Assembly: GCA_019914945.1 (NCBI GenBank) | Contig: CM034101.1 | Location: 3,235,188 to 3,299,187 of the forward strand | From: Typha latifolia | Lineage: Eukaryota; Streptophyta; Magnoliopsida; Poales; Typhaceae | Direction of reading: 5' to 3' | DNA: 64,000 bases | In this document: in pieces, positions 1-11,239 of the stretch | How positions within the stretch are numbered: the stretch's first letter is position 1 | Layout of the letters: each line of letters begins with the position of its first letter | The notes under the pieces: generated by a model | The model's input: the letters and a program-made list of their open reading frames with translations, nothing else | Told to the model about the DNA's origin: nothing | Databases searched by the model: none | Translations under genes and position numbers: made by a program

Positions 1-2998
1 AAAGGTTTGGGGCTAATGTTGGAAACATCTGAGCCCAGCTTAGTCATGCCTAGAACATGATTATGAAGAACAAGTTTGGTCAGACACTATAGATCAACAA
101 ATTAAGGATAAAATGAAGGTAGGTATATAGATTAGTTCAATATGGTTCAAGTCTATCAAGCCACATGGTACTTCAGCCTGCTATAAGGTAATAAGGCACA
201 AATTATATATATGAGATTTAGGGTGTAGAGTTTATGTGTGTATTGAGTTGCAGGCTGGAAATTTTTTTTGTCTTTTCCATATTTATCATTTATGTGCCTA
301 CTACCAATAGCCATTGTGATCCACCATCACTCGCTCTTTGTACACTAAACCACTGCCATGTATTTCTCTCACTTACGTGGCTACCACCATGAGAAATCCC
401 TTCTTGCCCCTCTTTTCCTCTTAATTTCTACTTTGTCGTATTAGCCTTTTTGGCGGATCTACTATATCTGTATATATTTTGGCCCTAACATGCCTGGTAA
501 CATTGCTGGCATCAAGTTATTGCACAACCTTTAAGATAATGGTGGATCAATGGAGCTTATATACTAATATGAAGCCAAGGATTATTGGATTTACTGGTGC
601 AAGAGTAGAATGGGCATTTTGACTTAAAGGATGATGGTAGGTAGATGATCACATGTGCTAACTCATTACTCAAAGCTGACTACCCTGCTTAATTGAAGAC
701 TGTTATCCTTGCCCACCAACAACTATCCACCTTACTTATACTATATGTATCCATTTCACCTTGCCAATTTTGTTGACTCTGGCATGCAGGATTTGTGGAG
801 TTAAGATTTACGTGTGCCGTAAATAATATCCAGTGGTCTCCAAGTTTAAGGTTGTGAAATGGTCAGCAACTTGTAGTATATTTCAGACTTAAGGTTAGGT
901 AAAACTTGAGATCTGGCTTGATTCACACTATAAGAAGGTAAATGGAAGTTTTACAGGATAATGTCAGGTATGACCCTCTTAAAAGGAAGTGCCTAGTTTG
1001 TTGACATCAGCGTGGAGTGTCCAGATATCTCTATCCTATTATGCATGAGTCACTATAGATGACCATGGGATGCTATTGTTCAAAATTTGGCTTATGTCTC
1101 CATAATTCTTCATTTGTCGTTACTAAGCAAATATTTTCTAGATGTTATATAGAGAATTAATTATGGATATAACATCTTAAAAAAAATTGACACATCAAGG
1201 AGTGCCCTGACTTTCATTAACTGCCCCGGATCTGGCGTATCGTACGGATTTGCCTTTTATTTTGATTCCTATAGGTTGGATTAAAAGAAAAAGAAAAGGA
1301 AGTTTTGAATGTTGAAAACATCCAGGCTCCTAACCAGTTGAAAGGAGCCACTCATCCAAAATGTGCAGCTAACCATTATTGTGGTTATGGATGTTTATGT
1401 CATGGAGCCACCAGATGGAGCACAGCAAAGAAATTATTTCAAACTTCTCTATAACTTAATTTTAAGATTTTGTATTACGTTTATGTTTGTCATACTTGGT
1501 AGTCTTTAGTATGCCTTACATATTGGTTGTTACTGAGCCACAACACCATTTCATCATTCCTTCATAATTGCAGTTTTATAGAAAGTAATACGATCTTACT
1601 ATTTTAAGAGTAATGGGCTCAATGTTAAAAAGGATAAAAGATCATGTATGCACAGTAATGTAAGTTGTAGATAAGAAGAATATTAATATATTGCTAAGAA
1701 TCTATCTTACACACTTATCTATCTAGGTATGAAAATTTTATATTTTGTTTCTTTTAACTAAGCTAGAATAATGAGAATATATATTTAGAATCTAAGATAA
1801 ATGTGCTGATTGCTGATCACCTTTCTGGAAAGGCTCTTTAATCATATTTCGAGATAGTCCTTTTTCTAACACAGTCTCACTTAATCTATATCTTATTTAT
1901 AGACTTTAATTTTGGAAAGCAACTATAACTGTCAATTAGTTGTAACTATTTTGCTTGTTCCATCCTGTTTATCTTAAGTTCTCTTATGTTCTATGACAAT
2001 GCTTAGACTTAAACTTTCTTTTGTAGAAGTTTTTTAAGAGTATTTTGTTTAATTAAGTTGTCTTAAGGAACATTATAGGGATGTGATTTTAAGTGTTAAT
2101 CTCCAATGTGTATATGTTGCACCTTTAAGTTTCCATTTGTAGACAAAGTGTAAGGTTTCCGACCTTTTTGTTATGTTTAAGATGTTTTTTATGGTATTTC
2201 ATCCTGTTCCAGTATATTTTCTTCCAGATTGTCCACAACATCCATGAAACTGGAGGATCTTTTGAGGAAGTCAAATAGGTTCTGTCATTGGCATTACTTT
2301 TAATGCATTTGGCAAGTCCCGACCTGCAATCAAGCTGTGAACGGAAAACTGGCTACATTTGTTTTATCAAATAAGAGTTGTCATATGTCTGGAAATTTTA
2401 CTTGGCAAACAATATATACTAGCTTGCAGTTAGCATTCTCCAGCAAATTTTATAGGGTTGTATTCATGATGTTTTCGCAAATGGATTTTCTAGCTTGTCC
2501 TGAATTTTGACTGTGATTTGCTGCTGCTCTGTTTCTTGTCTTGCTTGAGCTCTGATTGTCTTTGCTATCGAAAGATGCACACCTTTTCTATTTCATCTCT
2601 GTTATTTGCATGTCCTAGCATAGTTTTACGCAGTTACTGACAAACATCAACCTAGCTACTTGGAGACCATTTTTCAGGTTGATATGTTTTGTGACTTTTG
2701 CCCCTTTTGATAACCTTTTCTCACTTGCAATCATGTTTACGCAAGTATCAAAAAATTTAGTAGTCATTGGTACTGGATTTAACGAGATTGATCATAATTG
2801 AAACTAGAGGGTCATGCCACATCAAAGTTCTAGACCTCTAGTTAAAATGTTCTGCTTGTCTATGTTCGTATCCTTTGGCAACCAATGAACCAATATCATG
2901 GCTTCTGAATAATCTTCTTAGGCAATAAGAAGGAGAAGAATATGTTACCTGTGGTTCTAGTATTCTGAAACAAATGCAAGAACAAGACTCAAGTGGTT

Positions 2999-3120
2999 TG
3001 GATGAATACGGCATGATAATCAGATCAAAACATTTTTTTTTCTTTCTCAAAGGCTTAAAGTTTAGAGCTTTGGATGAATATGTCATGGTAATCAGATAAA
3101 AACAGTTTTTTTTCTCAAAG
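2999..3120. repeat. Local tandem duplication of about 50 bp
   Basis: Two diverged copies, 2999-3053 and 3070-3120, share the order GGATGAATA, then TAATCAGAT, an A-run, a T-run and CTCAAAG, about 70 bases apart. This looks like a simple tandem duplication inside the presumed MBD intron. Confidence 0.7.
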
Positions 3121-3237
3121 AATTAATCTTTTACTCTTATAATCTGGTATAATCAGACTTATTGGGGGAATGGGGATTCTTGAGTGCCTATTTGTTATTA
3201 ATTTACAAGTTATTGGAACGAGAGAACATCAACTAGT

Positions 3238-3360
3238 GTGGCAATAAGGTTTGCCCCTTGCATCCAAGTGGTAGACGGTTTGAGTCATTGGAACAACCTT
3301 TAAAATAAAGAAGCTAAGACTGCAAATATCTTGACCTCCCCAGATGGCATATTAACATTA
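3238..3360 (+). mobile_element. Au-SINE-like element, decayed copy 1
   Basis: The segment has the order expected of the plant Au SINE: a tRNA-like head (AAGGTTTGCC, then AAGTGGTAGAC and TTTGAGTCATTGGAA) followed by a body resembling AAGGCTGCGTACATCTTGACC and CCCCAGA. It is diverged, lacks an obvious target-site duplication and ends without a clear T tail. It matches the heads and bodies of the copies near 4960 and 6269. The family call rests on my memory of the consensus. Confidence 0.5.
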
Positions 3361-4959
3361 TTGATCTCAAGCATTAGAGTTACAATGAAGAAAAAGTGGG
3401 TACAAGATTGAGGAGGCAAGATATTTTTGTTGCATTTCTATTCTCGAGCATTGAGGATGATAACTGAGATAGTGGGTATAATATGAGATGCGTAAAATTG
3501 TTGTTTGGTAATGAGAAATCAAATTTTTTAACACTTTATTTCATAGTCTACTGTCTCCCACAGCAATCTACCTCTGTAATCACCCATTGACGTCTACCGC
3601 TGCTGTCTTCCTCAGCCGTGTACTGCTGTCATTTGCTAGCCAAGGTTCATTGACTTGTATTGTTAGGTTAGGGCTTTCCATGGTGAAATCATATAGGAAA
3701 GGCTTTAGTACATTTGGGCTAATGGACTTGGGAGAAGCTAGTAAACCTATCCAAATCTGTCCCTGTATTCCGTACTTAGTAATTTCCGTGTCCATATTTG
3801 GAACTAACACGTCCCTCTAGAGTCTATTAGACATTTCTGGTCATGTTTGGAAGGTGGGCAATTATGTATTTGCTTTTTATATTAATCTGTTTAATCAATT
3901 TTAGCATATGTATTTCTGATGTCCTTTTGACGTATATCTGACATATGTGCATGTCCCTACTAACACAAAATTAAAAAGGGTTTTTCGTTATTGTATCACT
4001 AAAAGTTACATCAAATTTTAGGTTTCTTCTTCATCACCAACTTTTACCCTAGTCTCTGCCTGATTATCTCTCTGGACTTTCCCATGCTTAGCTATGCTTC
4101 TATCCCAACTCTAAAGTAAAACTCAAGTGTCTTCCTGTTCCCATTTCAAGAACTAGCTTCTCACCTTTTTGAATCTGTTTCAAATATCTCTTTGGCTCTT
4201 TGCAGTTTCAGCTGTACCTTTTCTTTAAACCAAAATGCTGTTATATATGAAGTATGCATGGAGTATTAAGTATTCGAATACTTTAATGCACTTTAAATTT
4301 TTATGGATGCATTGTTAAAGTCTTATTTTATGAAGGGAATTTTGGTTGCCACAAAAGTAAAATGAGCTGTATCTCCAAAAATAATGTAGAGATTTTTATG
4401 TCCAAATGAAAATTCTCAATGTTGCCATGTTTTGCAATAGTTATTACTTTCCAATAATGTGAGATTGTTTTTATTGAACATGTTTCTAACTTTATTTTAT
4501 ACTTTTTGTTATAAGTTGTTATGATCTTGTAATCTGAGTTTCTTGGTAATTATGTCATGTTTGTTCTTGATTTTTTTTTTTCAGATTTAAAGAGAGAACA
4601 AATTTTGTATTGTACTTTTAGAATTTCATTGGTCAGCTTGCTTTTTTATTTCTGTTGTCCATTAAGGATTATTTGATGATATGTTGGTTAAATGAAATAT
4701 AAATGTAAGCAGCTAACCTTCTACTTTGTTTATATTTTGATTCTGCAAATTCCATAATATTTGGCTCAATCTTTTTTTCCCCTTACCAAAGTGTTGCTAT
4801 TAAACTCATTCTATGAAGACTTTTAAAGGAATATACATAATTATACTCGGGAGAAAACTATGTGCTTTGGGGGTTTGCTTTTGTCCGAAGATAGGATGCA
4901 TCACTTTCACCGAATTGGTAGATGTTGATGAGAGAGGGAACTCATCAAACCATTTCACT

Positions 4960-5110
4960 ATTATATTTGGTTAAATTTCTTGCGTCAAAGGTCATTGGTT
5001 CAAATAATGGAAACATCGTCTCAGTAATGAAGGTAAGATTTTGTACATTTTTCCTCCTAAACCTTGCATTTGCGGGAGCCTCATGCAGTGGAGCACCCTT
5101 GTTGTTTGGC
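4960..5110 (+). mobile_element. Au-SINE-like element, decayed copy 2
   Basis: The recognisable parts are a box-B-like GGTCATTGGTTCAAAT near 4989, then AAGGTAAGATTTTGTACAT, and a 3' body GCGGGAGCCTCATGCAGTGG near 5071. That last motif matches the Au SINE 3' region (GGGAGCCTCGTGCACTGGG) with few changes. The 5' head is poorly preserved. It lies in the same orientation as the other two copies. Confidence 0.5.
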
Positions 5111-5487
5111 AAAGTTCTTAATAGCACACTTTTAAAAGGTTCTGATGAAGTGTATACTTCAAAGAAAGTTCCACTCAATGTTTCTGTTCCAGAATGAGAT
5201 TTTATATGGCTGAGCATGTAGTCAGTTTTGAACAATTTCAATTAGGAAGAGGACATTGAGATTTGCTTAGACTTCATGTGCTGATATGTTTTCTCTATCC
5301 TGTTGGATGTCTTACTCATCAATAACGATCATTCTGATTTAACATGAACTCTCAAATCAGAGCTCTACTGTTTGGTTTCTCTGTTTCCTGCTTATTTGGG
5401 TGGAGTTCTCTATATTTTCAGTGAGATGATTTAGTGGACCACTAATTAGCTTGTAGTAGAAACCTTTCATTTAACTCTTTTTGGGTC

Positions 5488-5898
5488 AAAACCTGTTGTG
5501 ATGCAATAGGATTCTGTTCCCCATATCTGGAAACTTGCTTTCATGGTTGATGTCCTATCTCAGGTTATTAAAGAGGATGCTGCCTGGTTATTTGTTGTGG
5601 CGTGTATGTATATATATATATATATTTTTTTTTCTTTTTTTCTTTTCTTTTTTGAGAGAGAGAAAGTGCTTGTTGTGGTGGTTTGGTCATGACTCTTGCC
5701 AATCATCTGCTTCTTTCTTCCATTTATTATCATAATTCTATTCTTTTTGGGCAAATATTTATCTTTCTGCTTAGCCATTCATTGTGAATCAAAAACCTGT
5801 TTTATGCAACAGGATTTCAAGCTTCTCCATTTCCAGAAACTTGCCTTGGCAGTTGACTTCCTATCTTAGCTTATTGAAGAGGATGGCGCTTTGTTCCT
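5488..5898. repeat. Diverged direct duplication, about 105 bp, 300 bp apart
   Basis: Segments 5488-5590 and 5792-5898 share AAAACCTGTT, ATGCAA.AGGATT, CC.GAAACTTGC, TTGA..TCCTATCT and TTATT.AAGAGGATG in the same order. They are diverged by many substitutions and small indels, so the duplication is old. A (TA)n run at 5609-5625 with a long T/C tract lies between them. Confidence 0.7.
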
Positions 5899-6268
5899 TG
5901 AATGACAGTTATTAGTAATTTGACAATGGGGATTTGACTCCTGCCAGCCGTTTCTGTTTTCTCTTCTCTCGGCATTATACTTTCTAATTCTGTTCTGCTT
6001 TGACAAACATTTTATCTCCATGCTTATCCACAAGTTTTCCTGCATAGCCAGTATCTGCCTTATTTTGTATTCACAACTATTTAATTCTTTATATTATTGT
6101 TTTTCTTCACTTCTTTTGTCTATTACCTGTTCCATTTCTGACTCTCTTTTTTAATACACTATCGACTGTAGAGAGGTTTTGGAAAGATGACTAGATATGT
6201 TTCTAAAGCATCTCATATCATAATTGTCAGGAGAAAAAGTGATTCTTTTATCTTTTTGTTGCTTCTGC

Positions 6269-6405
6269 GATGGTAAGGTTTGCCTCTTGCACCTAAGTGA
6301 TCATGAGGTCTATTTATAGAATCATTGTAGTAATGGAGTTAAGGCTGCATATATTTTGCCTTTCCTGGACTTGGTTGGAGCCTCGTGCACTAGGATGCTT
6401 TCTAC
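6269..6405 (+). mobile_element. Au-SINE-like element, decayed copy 3
   Basis: This is the best preserved of the three copies. It has a head TGGTAAGGTTTGCCTCTTGC, then ACCTAAGTGATCATGAGGTC as box-B-like DNA, then GTTAAGGCTGCATATATTTTGC and a 3' body GGAGCCTCGTGCACTAGGATG. This order is that of the Au SINE family. It ends about 195 bases before MBD exon 6600-6750, so it sits in the intron just upstream of that exon. Confidence 0.6.
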
Positions 6406-6599
6406 ATCCTCTCTCGTTTGTAAATGAGAAGCTTCTTTTTCCTCCTTGCGAAAGTATTTCAATGGGGTCTCTTCTGCAGTAACCAACTTCAATATAATAT
6501 TTGCAACACTTAAAGCTATGTCTGCTGTACTTGTCTCGGGAATTGAGTGCTGCAGACTCTTGCTTTCACAGTAACCTTATATCTTCCCTGCTTTGACAG

Positions 6600-7484
6600 T
6601 TCACTCCGAAAATGGGTGGCACACCAAGACGGAATGAGATTGTGTTCATTTCACCTACTGGTGAGGATATTAAGAATAAGAAACAGTTGGATCAGTACCT
6701 ACGGTCCCACCCTGGAGGCCCTTCTTCTTCAGAGTTTGATTGGGGGACAGGTAAAAACACTCCATTCCTCCTTTCTTCGCTTTCTCTTGCTCGCTTTCTG
6801 TCCTCAATGCATATTCTTTCTCCAGATGGGATGAATATGAAGCTTTGCATCGCACTAAATTGCTTGTAAACAGGTGATACTCCAAGGCGTTCTGCTAGGA
6901 TTAGCGAAAAAGCAAAGGCAACTGAGACTCCAGAAGGTGAGAAACCTAAGAAACGAGAAAGGAAATCAAGCACCAAAAAAGAAGCAAAGGACAAAATGGA
7001 CAGTAGTGTAGATGAATCACATGGTAATAAAAAAGGTTCCATTCCAGTGGAAACAAAAGAGTCTGCTGTTGTAGATATGGAAGGCACTGAAACTGTGAAA
7101 GAGATTGCTACTGAAGAAGCTGTGATTGAAACTGTTGTTGAGCAAGATTTGGTGGATAAGGCTATGAAGAACGACGAAAATAAAACTGAGAGTGAAAAGA
7201 TAGTTGAAGACTCCAAAGAGCCTTACAAGGCCAAACCTGCAGATACAGGATTAGAGGAAGAGAAGAAAGAGGAAGACAAGCCAGAAGATTCTAAAGTGCC
7301 TCCCACAGGATCTGACCCTAAAGAAGATGCTTCAGGTGAGGATGCCAAAAATGGAGAGATTTTATCTGAGAATGGCAGTGTCAAGGATAATGATCAAGAG
7401 GCTGCAGTCCCTAAGGAAGCACCTATTATGAACTGCGATGATGGGCAGCAACATCTGCCCAAGGCTTCTCCAGTCAACTGTTGA
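6600..7484 (+). CDS. Methyl-CpG-binding domain protein, MBD10/11-like (3' two exons)
   Basis: Two exons are visible: 6600-6750 and 6874-7484, joined by a 123-base GT-AG intron; they encode the last 253 residues. The first visible residues (FTPKMGGTPRRNEIVF) lie inside the methyl-CpG-binding domain. They continue to PTGEDIKNKKQLDQYLRSHP and the family hallmark GGP...EFDWGTGDTPRRSARISEKAKA. The rest is a Lys/Glu-rich, low-complexity acidic tail typical of plant MBD10/11. The family is nuclear and chromatin-associated. Plant MBD10/11 members are generally reported to bind methylated CpG weakly or not at all, so methyl binding should not be assumed. A start codon exists at 6612, but it falls inside the domain and codons 6600-6611 also match the family, so this is an exon start at phase 0 and the 5' exon is missing. 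One family Lys is Met here (KMGG). Confidence 0.88.
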
Positions 7485-9265
7485 AACTCTTGAAATCATT
7501 AGGATGTTTTGCATCGAGATTTAGTTTTTAAATCTTTGTTTGGACTTTGTCTATGGTTACAGGCATAACATAATTCCAGTGTTGTACTCTTATGTTCTAA
7601 ATCTTCTGTATCTAAGTGGTGCTGCTTGCGACCTTTGCCATTGTTGGTATGTAACTTGGAGATATGTATTTAGACCAGTTAGCCTAACATGTAAACTCAT
7701 TGTTCTAATAGTCTAGTATTTTGTTGTAATTTCAAGAGATTATAGGCTACCTGCATGCCCGGAATCCAGGTAATGAATTGCCGTGGTTATGTCCTGTGGT
7801 TCATGGCACATGTTAATATAGAACATTTGTTCTGCCTTTGTGGATGCTTTGGTATTGTATATAATCTTTTCAGCAGCTGTGGTTCTGTTCCGGAGCTTGT
7901 CCTTCCAAATGACCATTGCAGTGGATTATGCAGACATTGTCTGAATACTTCTGTAATTTATGCAAGCACAGTAAAGAGCTTCTCTTTATATATTATTTTT
8001 CTTGTTTGCAGACATTCTTACTATTTAAGCAAGTAGCTTCCGTTCTTGGCTGTAAACATTTTACTCACGTGGATGTTGTGGTGACAAACTAAACTTCTTG
8101 CTTCAATAGTTTGATCCTGCTGCATTGGTTCCAGTTGTCTATCAACATATGCATGACTTCTCTTCAGGTCATTCTACTATATGTACATACACTTGAAGAA
8201 TGGAAGCTTTGATATTTATGTTCCATACTAGTGCAGCGAGATATACATAATAGCAGTTCATGCAATGACGCTGGATGTTCTTTTGAAATATTTTTTTCAA
8301 AGGGAACGTTTTGCGGATGCTCAATATGTTAAAATGAAATCCATTTTGGTGCAGCAAATACCATACTATTTTCAAGATTAACTGGTGAAATGATTTGAGA
8401 CTAATTTTTCCTCCATTAGGGCAAATAGGTATCGCTGGACAAACATTTTTTGTATAGAAAGCGCACAAATTACCATTCAAAGGGTTGGACCACAATCCTT
8501 GAGCCAGAATAGTTGGAGCAGCAAACACAAGAAGCTTCGAAGAATGAATATGAAGAACGTAACAACTATCATGCGAAAGAATTTTTACTCATGCTAAGCT
8601 ATACTTTATTGTTGGTGAACTACATTAACTTGTTGCAAATTTTAAAAGCTGCAGTTCCATAAAGTTGCTTAACATTTATCATGGGAAAAGCTGCAGTCTT
8701 AAGTGATTCAGAGATGTTATGCAACTGGCAAGGAAAGCAGTCCTAATTTGCTTTCTTATAGATGCTATTGGAATCGAAATGAAGGTGCCGAAGTGTGCTT
8801 ATGACTTTATTCCATTAGAAAAGTTGGCCTATTATTTTGCAGGGACAACTGGCCAGTATACAGTATAGTAACCAAAAAGAGATTTCTTATCCCTCTATAA
8901 TAATTACCTTCCCTAGAAAGTGAGAAATATTTTTAATAGCAAGCCTAAGTCTAATGATCAAGATTACTCCCATATTCATTACAATTTATATAGCGTGTCC
9001 AAAAGTTACTTCCTCCATGGAAGTTATATTAAAATTTAGAACCAACAATAGCTATCCCACTAACATTTAGAATACAGATAAAGCCAATCCTGAAGATTAA
9101 TGAATCATAGAAATAATTCAAAGATGAAATTATTCCGCTTCTCGGACGGTCCCCATAAAAAAATTATTGTACAAATTCTCATTGATAATACACAGATCAC
9201 TGCAAAAATATAATCAGAAGAGCAGAAAAAAAGCATTCAATGATACACTGTACACAATTAACTGA
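7485..9265. other. Convergent intergenic region, 3' UTRs of MBD and glutaredoxin-like genes
   Basis: The stretch lies between the stop of the MBD gene (+) and the stop of the glutaredoxin-like gene (-). It is T-rich near 7490-8150, which suits a 3' UTR of the MBD gene. No open frame with family resemblance and no structured RNA was recognised. Confidence 0.5.
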
Positions 9266-10339
9266 TCATGAGAACTTATAGCTACTACAGACAGGGCAAG
9301 GAATCAAACCATTCTCATTGCAATTTGTGCAGTGGACATTCACCCCCCTCTCGCCGTCGTAGAGCTTTCGACTACCGCAACACTCTGAGCACATCGCAAA
9401 CCGCATGCCGCCACAACCTTCGCACAAAACCCCACCAGACCGGTCCCGTGGCATCTTCTGTAGCAGTGGCAAAAGCCTTCCCTGCTCGTGGATTCCGATC
9501 ACCTCGTCGGCCCCTCCAATGTATCTACCTCTTATGAACAACCTCGGCGGAATTGCGCGCCATCCAAGTACTCTCCATAGATCCTCCCGATATCCCATAT
9601 CCATAGATATGTCCCTCTCATGGAATACTAATTTCAGGTTGTCCAGTAGATTTCTAAGGCTATTGCAATCCTCGAAAGTCTTCCTAATTCCTCTCAATGT
9701 CGTGGTGTATAGGATTATGGATTCCTCGCCTCCTGGAGGGCATTTCTCTTGGAATTCTTCCAATGGATCAACGTACTCCTCTGTAGTGCGAGGCAGCTTA
9801 GATGGGCGCTCTTCTTCTATATGTTGGTCTTCTTCATCTTCTTCTTTATCATCTTTATCTGCCCTGGCTCGGGTTTTCGCTTCCTCGAAGCTCTGGTCGT
9901 ATTCTGCGATTGCCTGCTTGAACGCGGCGAGGAGGTCGGGATCGAAGAGGGTGGACGAATTGAGATCCGGATGGCGGTAAGATGGCAATCCAAGATCGGG
10001 TCTTTTAGAGCTCTTGGCCTCGGATTGAATGAGATCTTTAGCTGGCGGTGTTGGTGGAGGTCTAATGTTCTCTTTATCGCTGATGAATTGTGAATCGGGT
10101 GATTTGGGGGAACTGGGCAGCTCGGATTTGGTTTCTTCTTCTTCTTGCTCTTCTTCTTCGCCCTCTTCTTCTGCTGTGATAGGAAGAGCGGAAAGGGTTC
10201 GAGAGAAATCTAAGGAAGGCGAGGCGTCGAAGAACTCATCGGAGGCGTCGATGTGAAGAACACGGCCTTGTTGTCTCTGGAGACCCACCTGAGGAAAAGA
10301 TTTGAGCGTTCTCAGGATTCTTGATTTGAACCCCTTCAT
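9266..10339 (-). CDS. Glutaredoxin-domain protein with C-terminal CxxC zinc-binding module
   Basis: This is an intronless 357-residue protein. Residues 1-200 are low-complexity and acidic (Glu-rich near 58-70, Asp/Glu near 160-175), starting with the family N-terminus MKGFKSRILR. A glutaredoxin-like domain follows at about 205-300: IILYTTTLRGIRKTFEDC, then ERDISMDMGYREDLW, the cis-Pro loop IPPRLFIRGRYIGGADEV and LLPLL. The redox CxxC of classical glutaredoxins is replaced by TLRG, as is usual in this plant subfamily (At5g39865/At3g57070 type), so disulfide reductase activity is doubtful. The C-terminus has four Cys pairs (306/309, 317/320, 337/340, 348/351), probably binding zinc in a DnaJ-type arrangement. 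The start is the first ATG that gives the conserved N-terminus. A GA-rich tract (10421-10450) lies in the presumed 5' UTR. Confidence 0.92.
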   Translation of the reverse strand: MKGFKSRILRTLKSFPQVGLQRQQGRVLHIDASDEFFDASPSLDFSRTLSALPITAEEEGEEEEQEEEETKSELPSSPKSPDSQFISDKENIRPPPTPPAKDLIQSEAKSSKRPDLGLPSYRHPDLNSSTLFDPDLLAAFKQAIAEYDQSFEEAKTRARADKDDKEEDEEDQHIEEERPSKLPRTTEEYVDPLEEFQEKCPPGGEESIILYTTTLRGIRKTFEDCNSLRNLLDNLKLVFHERDISMDMGYREDLWRVLGWRAIPPRLFIRGRYIGGADEVIGIHEQGRLLPLLQKMPRDRSGGVLCEGCGGMRFAMCSECCGSRKLYDGERGVNVHCTNCNENGLIPCPVCSSYKFS

Positions 10340-11239
10340 CTGCTGCTATTTGAGAAGAAGGTGTGTGCGAGACTCCGGGAAAGGAAAAGTTTCGAAAGAA
10401 GAAGATGGAGAGGAAGTCGTAAAGAGAGAGGAGAGAGAGAGAGGGAGAGATTTGTAATGGTTTCTTTGTAAGAGCTGACTGGAAAGCTTATTAGGTAACG
10501 GCTATAAAGTTGTGGGGTCTCGCGACTTGTAAATTTGAAAGGGATTGCCATTCGCCACCGAAAGAGTTAAAAAAGAGCTGGGCATGGGAGCAACGGTCAT
10601 AATTCGAGCGTCAGCATACAATGCGAGAAAGGGGTATAAACAATTCGAGCTCTATCTCTAATTTTGGACTTCCGGGATTTTATAATTTAATTATTTTCAA
10701 AAAAAAAATCTTTGTAATAATAAACTGCAGTGTACTCTGTATATGTAAATTGTATATTAGAATGAAAATAAATTATTAAGAAAAAAAATTGGAAGTCCTA
10801 TTACGGTATTATTTTGGAGAAAATTAGGCTATATTTTAAATTATCTTCTAAACTTTTATTTGTATCGTTCTAATCTATATGCAACCTTTAATTATTTTTT
10901 CATCTAAAACTAGCCGTAAAAGTAATTTGCTATTAAAACTGTTACTTTCGATCATTCAACCTTTATATTATCTCTTTTAAACATATTTGTAGTAAAAGTG
11001 AGAGAGATTGTGACTAAAGAATTATAAGACAGAATTTTCACCAAAAAAAAGTTCATAGATATAACCATTTTGACAAACAGGTATGGGTTAAACTGCACAT
11101 AGTTGCCCACAAATACTTTCATAGTTGCACACGTACAGGATAGATAAGATTATGGTCCAAAAGTATATTGTTTACTAACATGCAGTAAGTAGGATTATCA
11201 TAATTACAGATGCGGTCCAGGGTTCAATTTTGACAAGGT
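10340..11239. other. Promoter/5' leader of the glutaredoxin-like gene and 3' flank of the ML gene
   Basis: On the minus strand the first 220 bases are CT-rich (GA-rich on plus, 10421-10450) and probably form the 5' UTR of the glutaredoxin-like gene. A 71-codon ATG-initiated frame (10551 to 10336, minus) ends in a TGA that overlaps the gene's start as ATGA; its Ser/Leu-rich composition comes from the CT tract, so coding value is doubtful. From about 10680 on the DNA is AT-rich with nothing recognised. Confidence 0.45.

Larger units (their letters stand above)
1..6599. other. Non-coding region, probable upstream intron of the MBD gene
   Basis: No convincing coding exon was found on either strand; the open frames present are short and lack family signatures. 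The first visible exon of the MBD gene (6600) begins inside the methyl-CpG-binding domain at phase 0, so at least one upstream exon is missing. I looked for the expected upstream residues of the domain (a Pro-rich stretch leading to Gly-Trp-Lys-Lys) and did not see them here. The stretch is therefore most simply a long first intron, with the first exon outside the window, though part of it could be intergenic. It holds three SINE-like copies and two local duplications, listed separately. Confidence 0.5.

Noticed and set aside
6692..7216. 174-codon open frame on the minus strand
   Set aside because: It lies antisense to the MBD exons and intron; its Ser-rich composition is the complement of Lys/Glu codons.
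9405..9980. 191-codon open frame on the plus strand
   Set aside because: It is antisense to the glutaredoxin-like gene, whose protein is clearly the conserved one.
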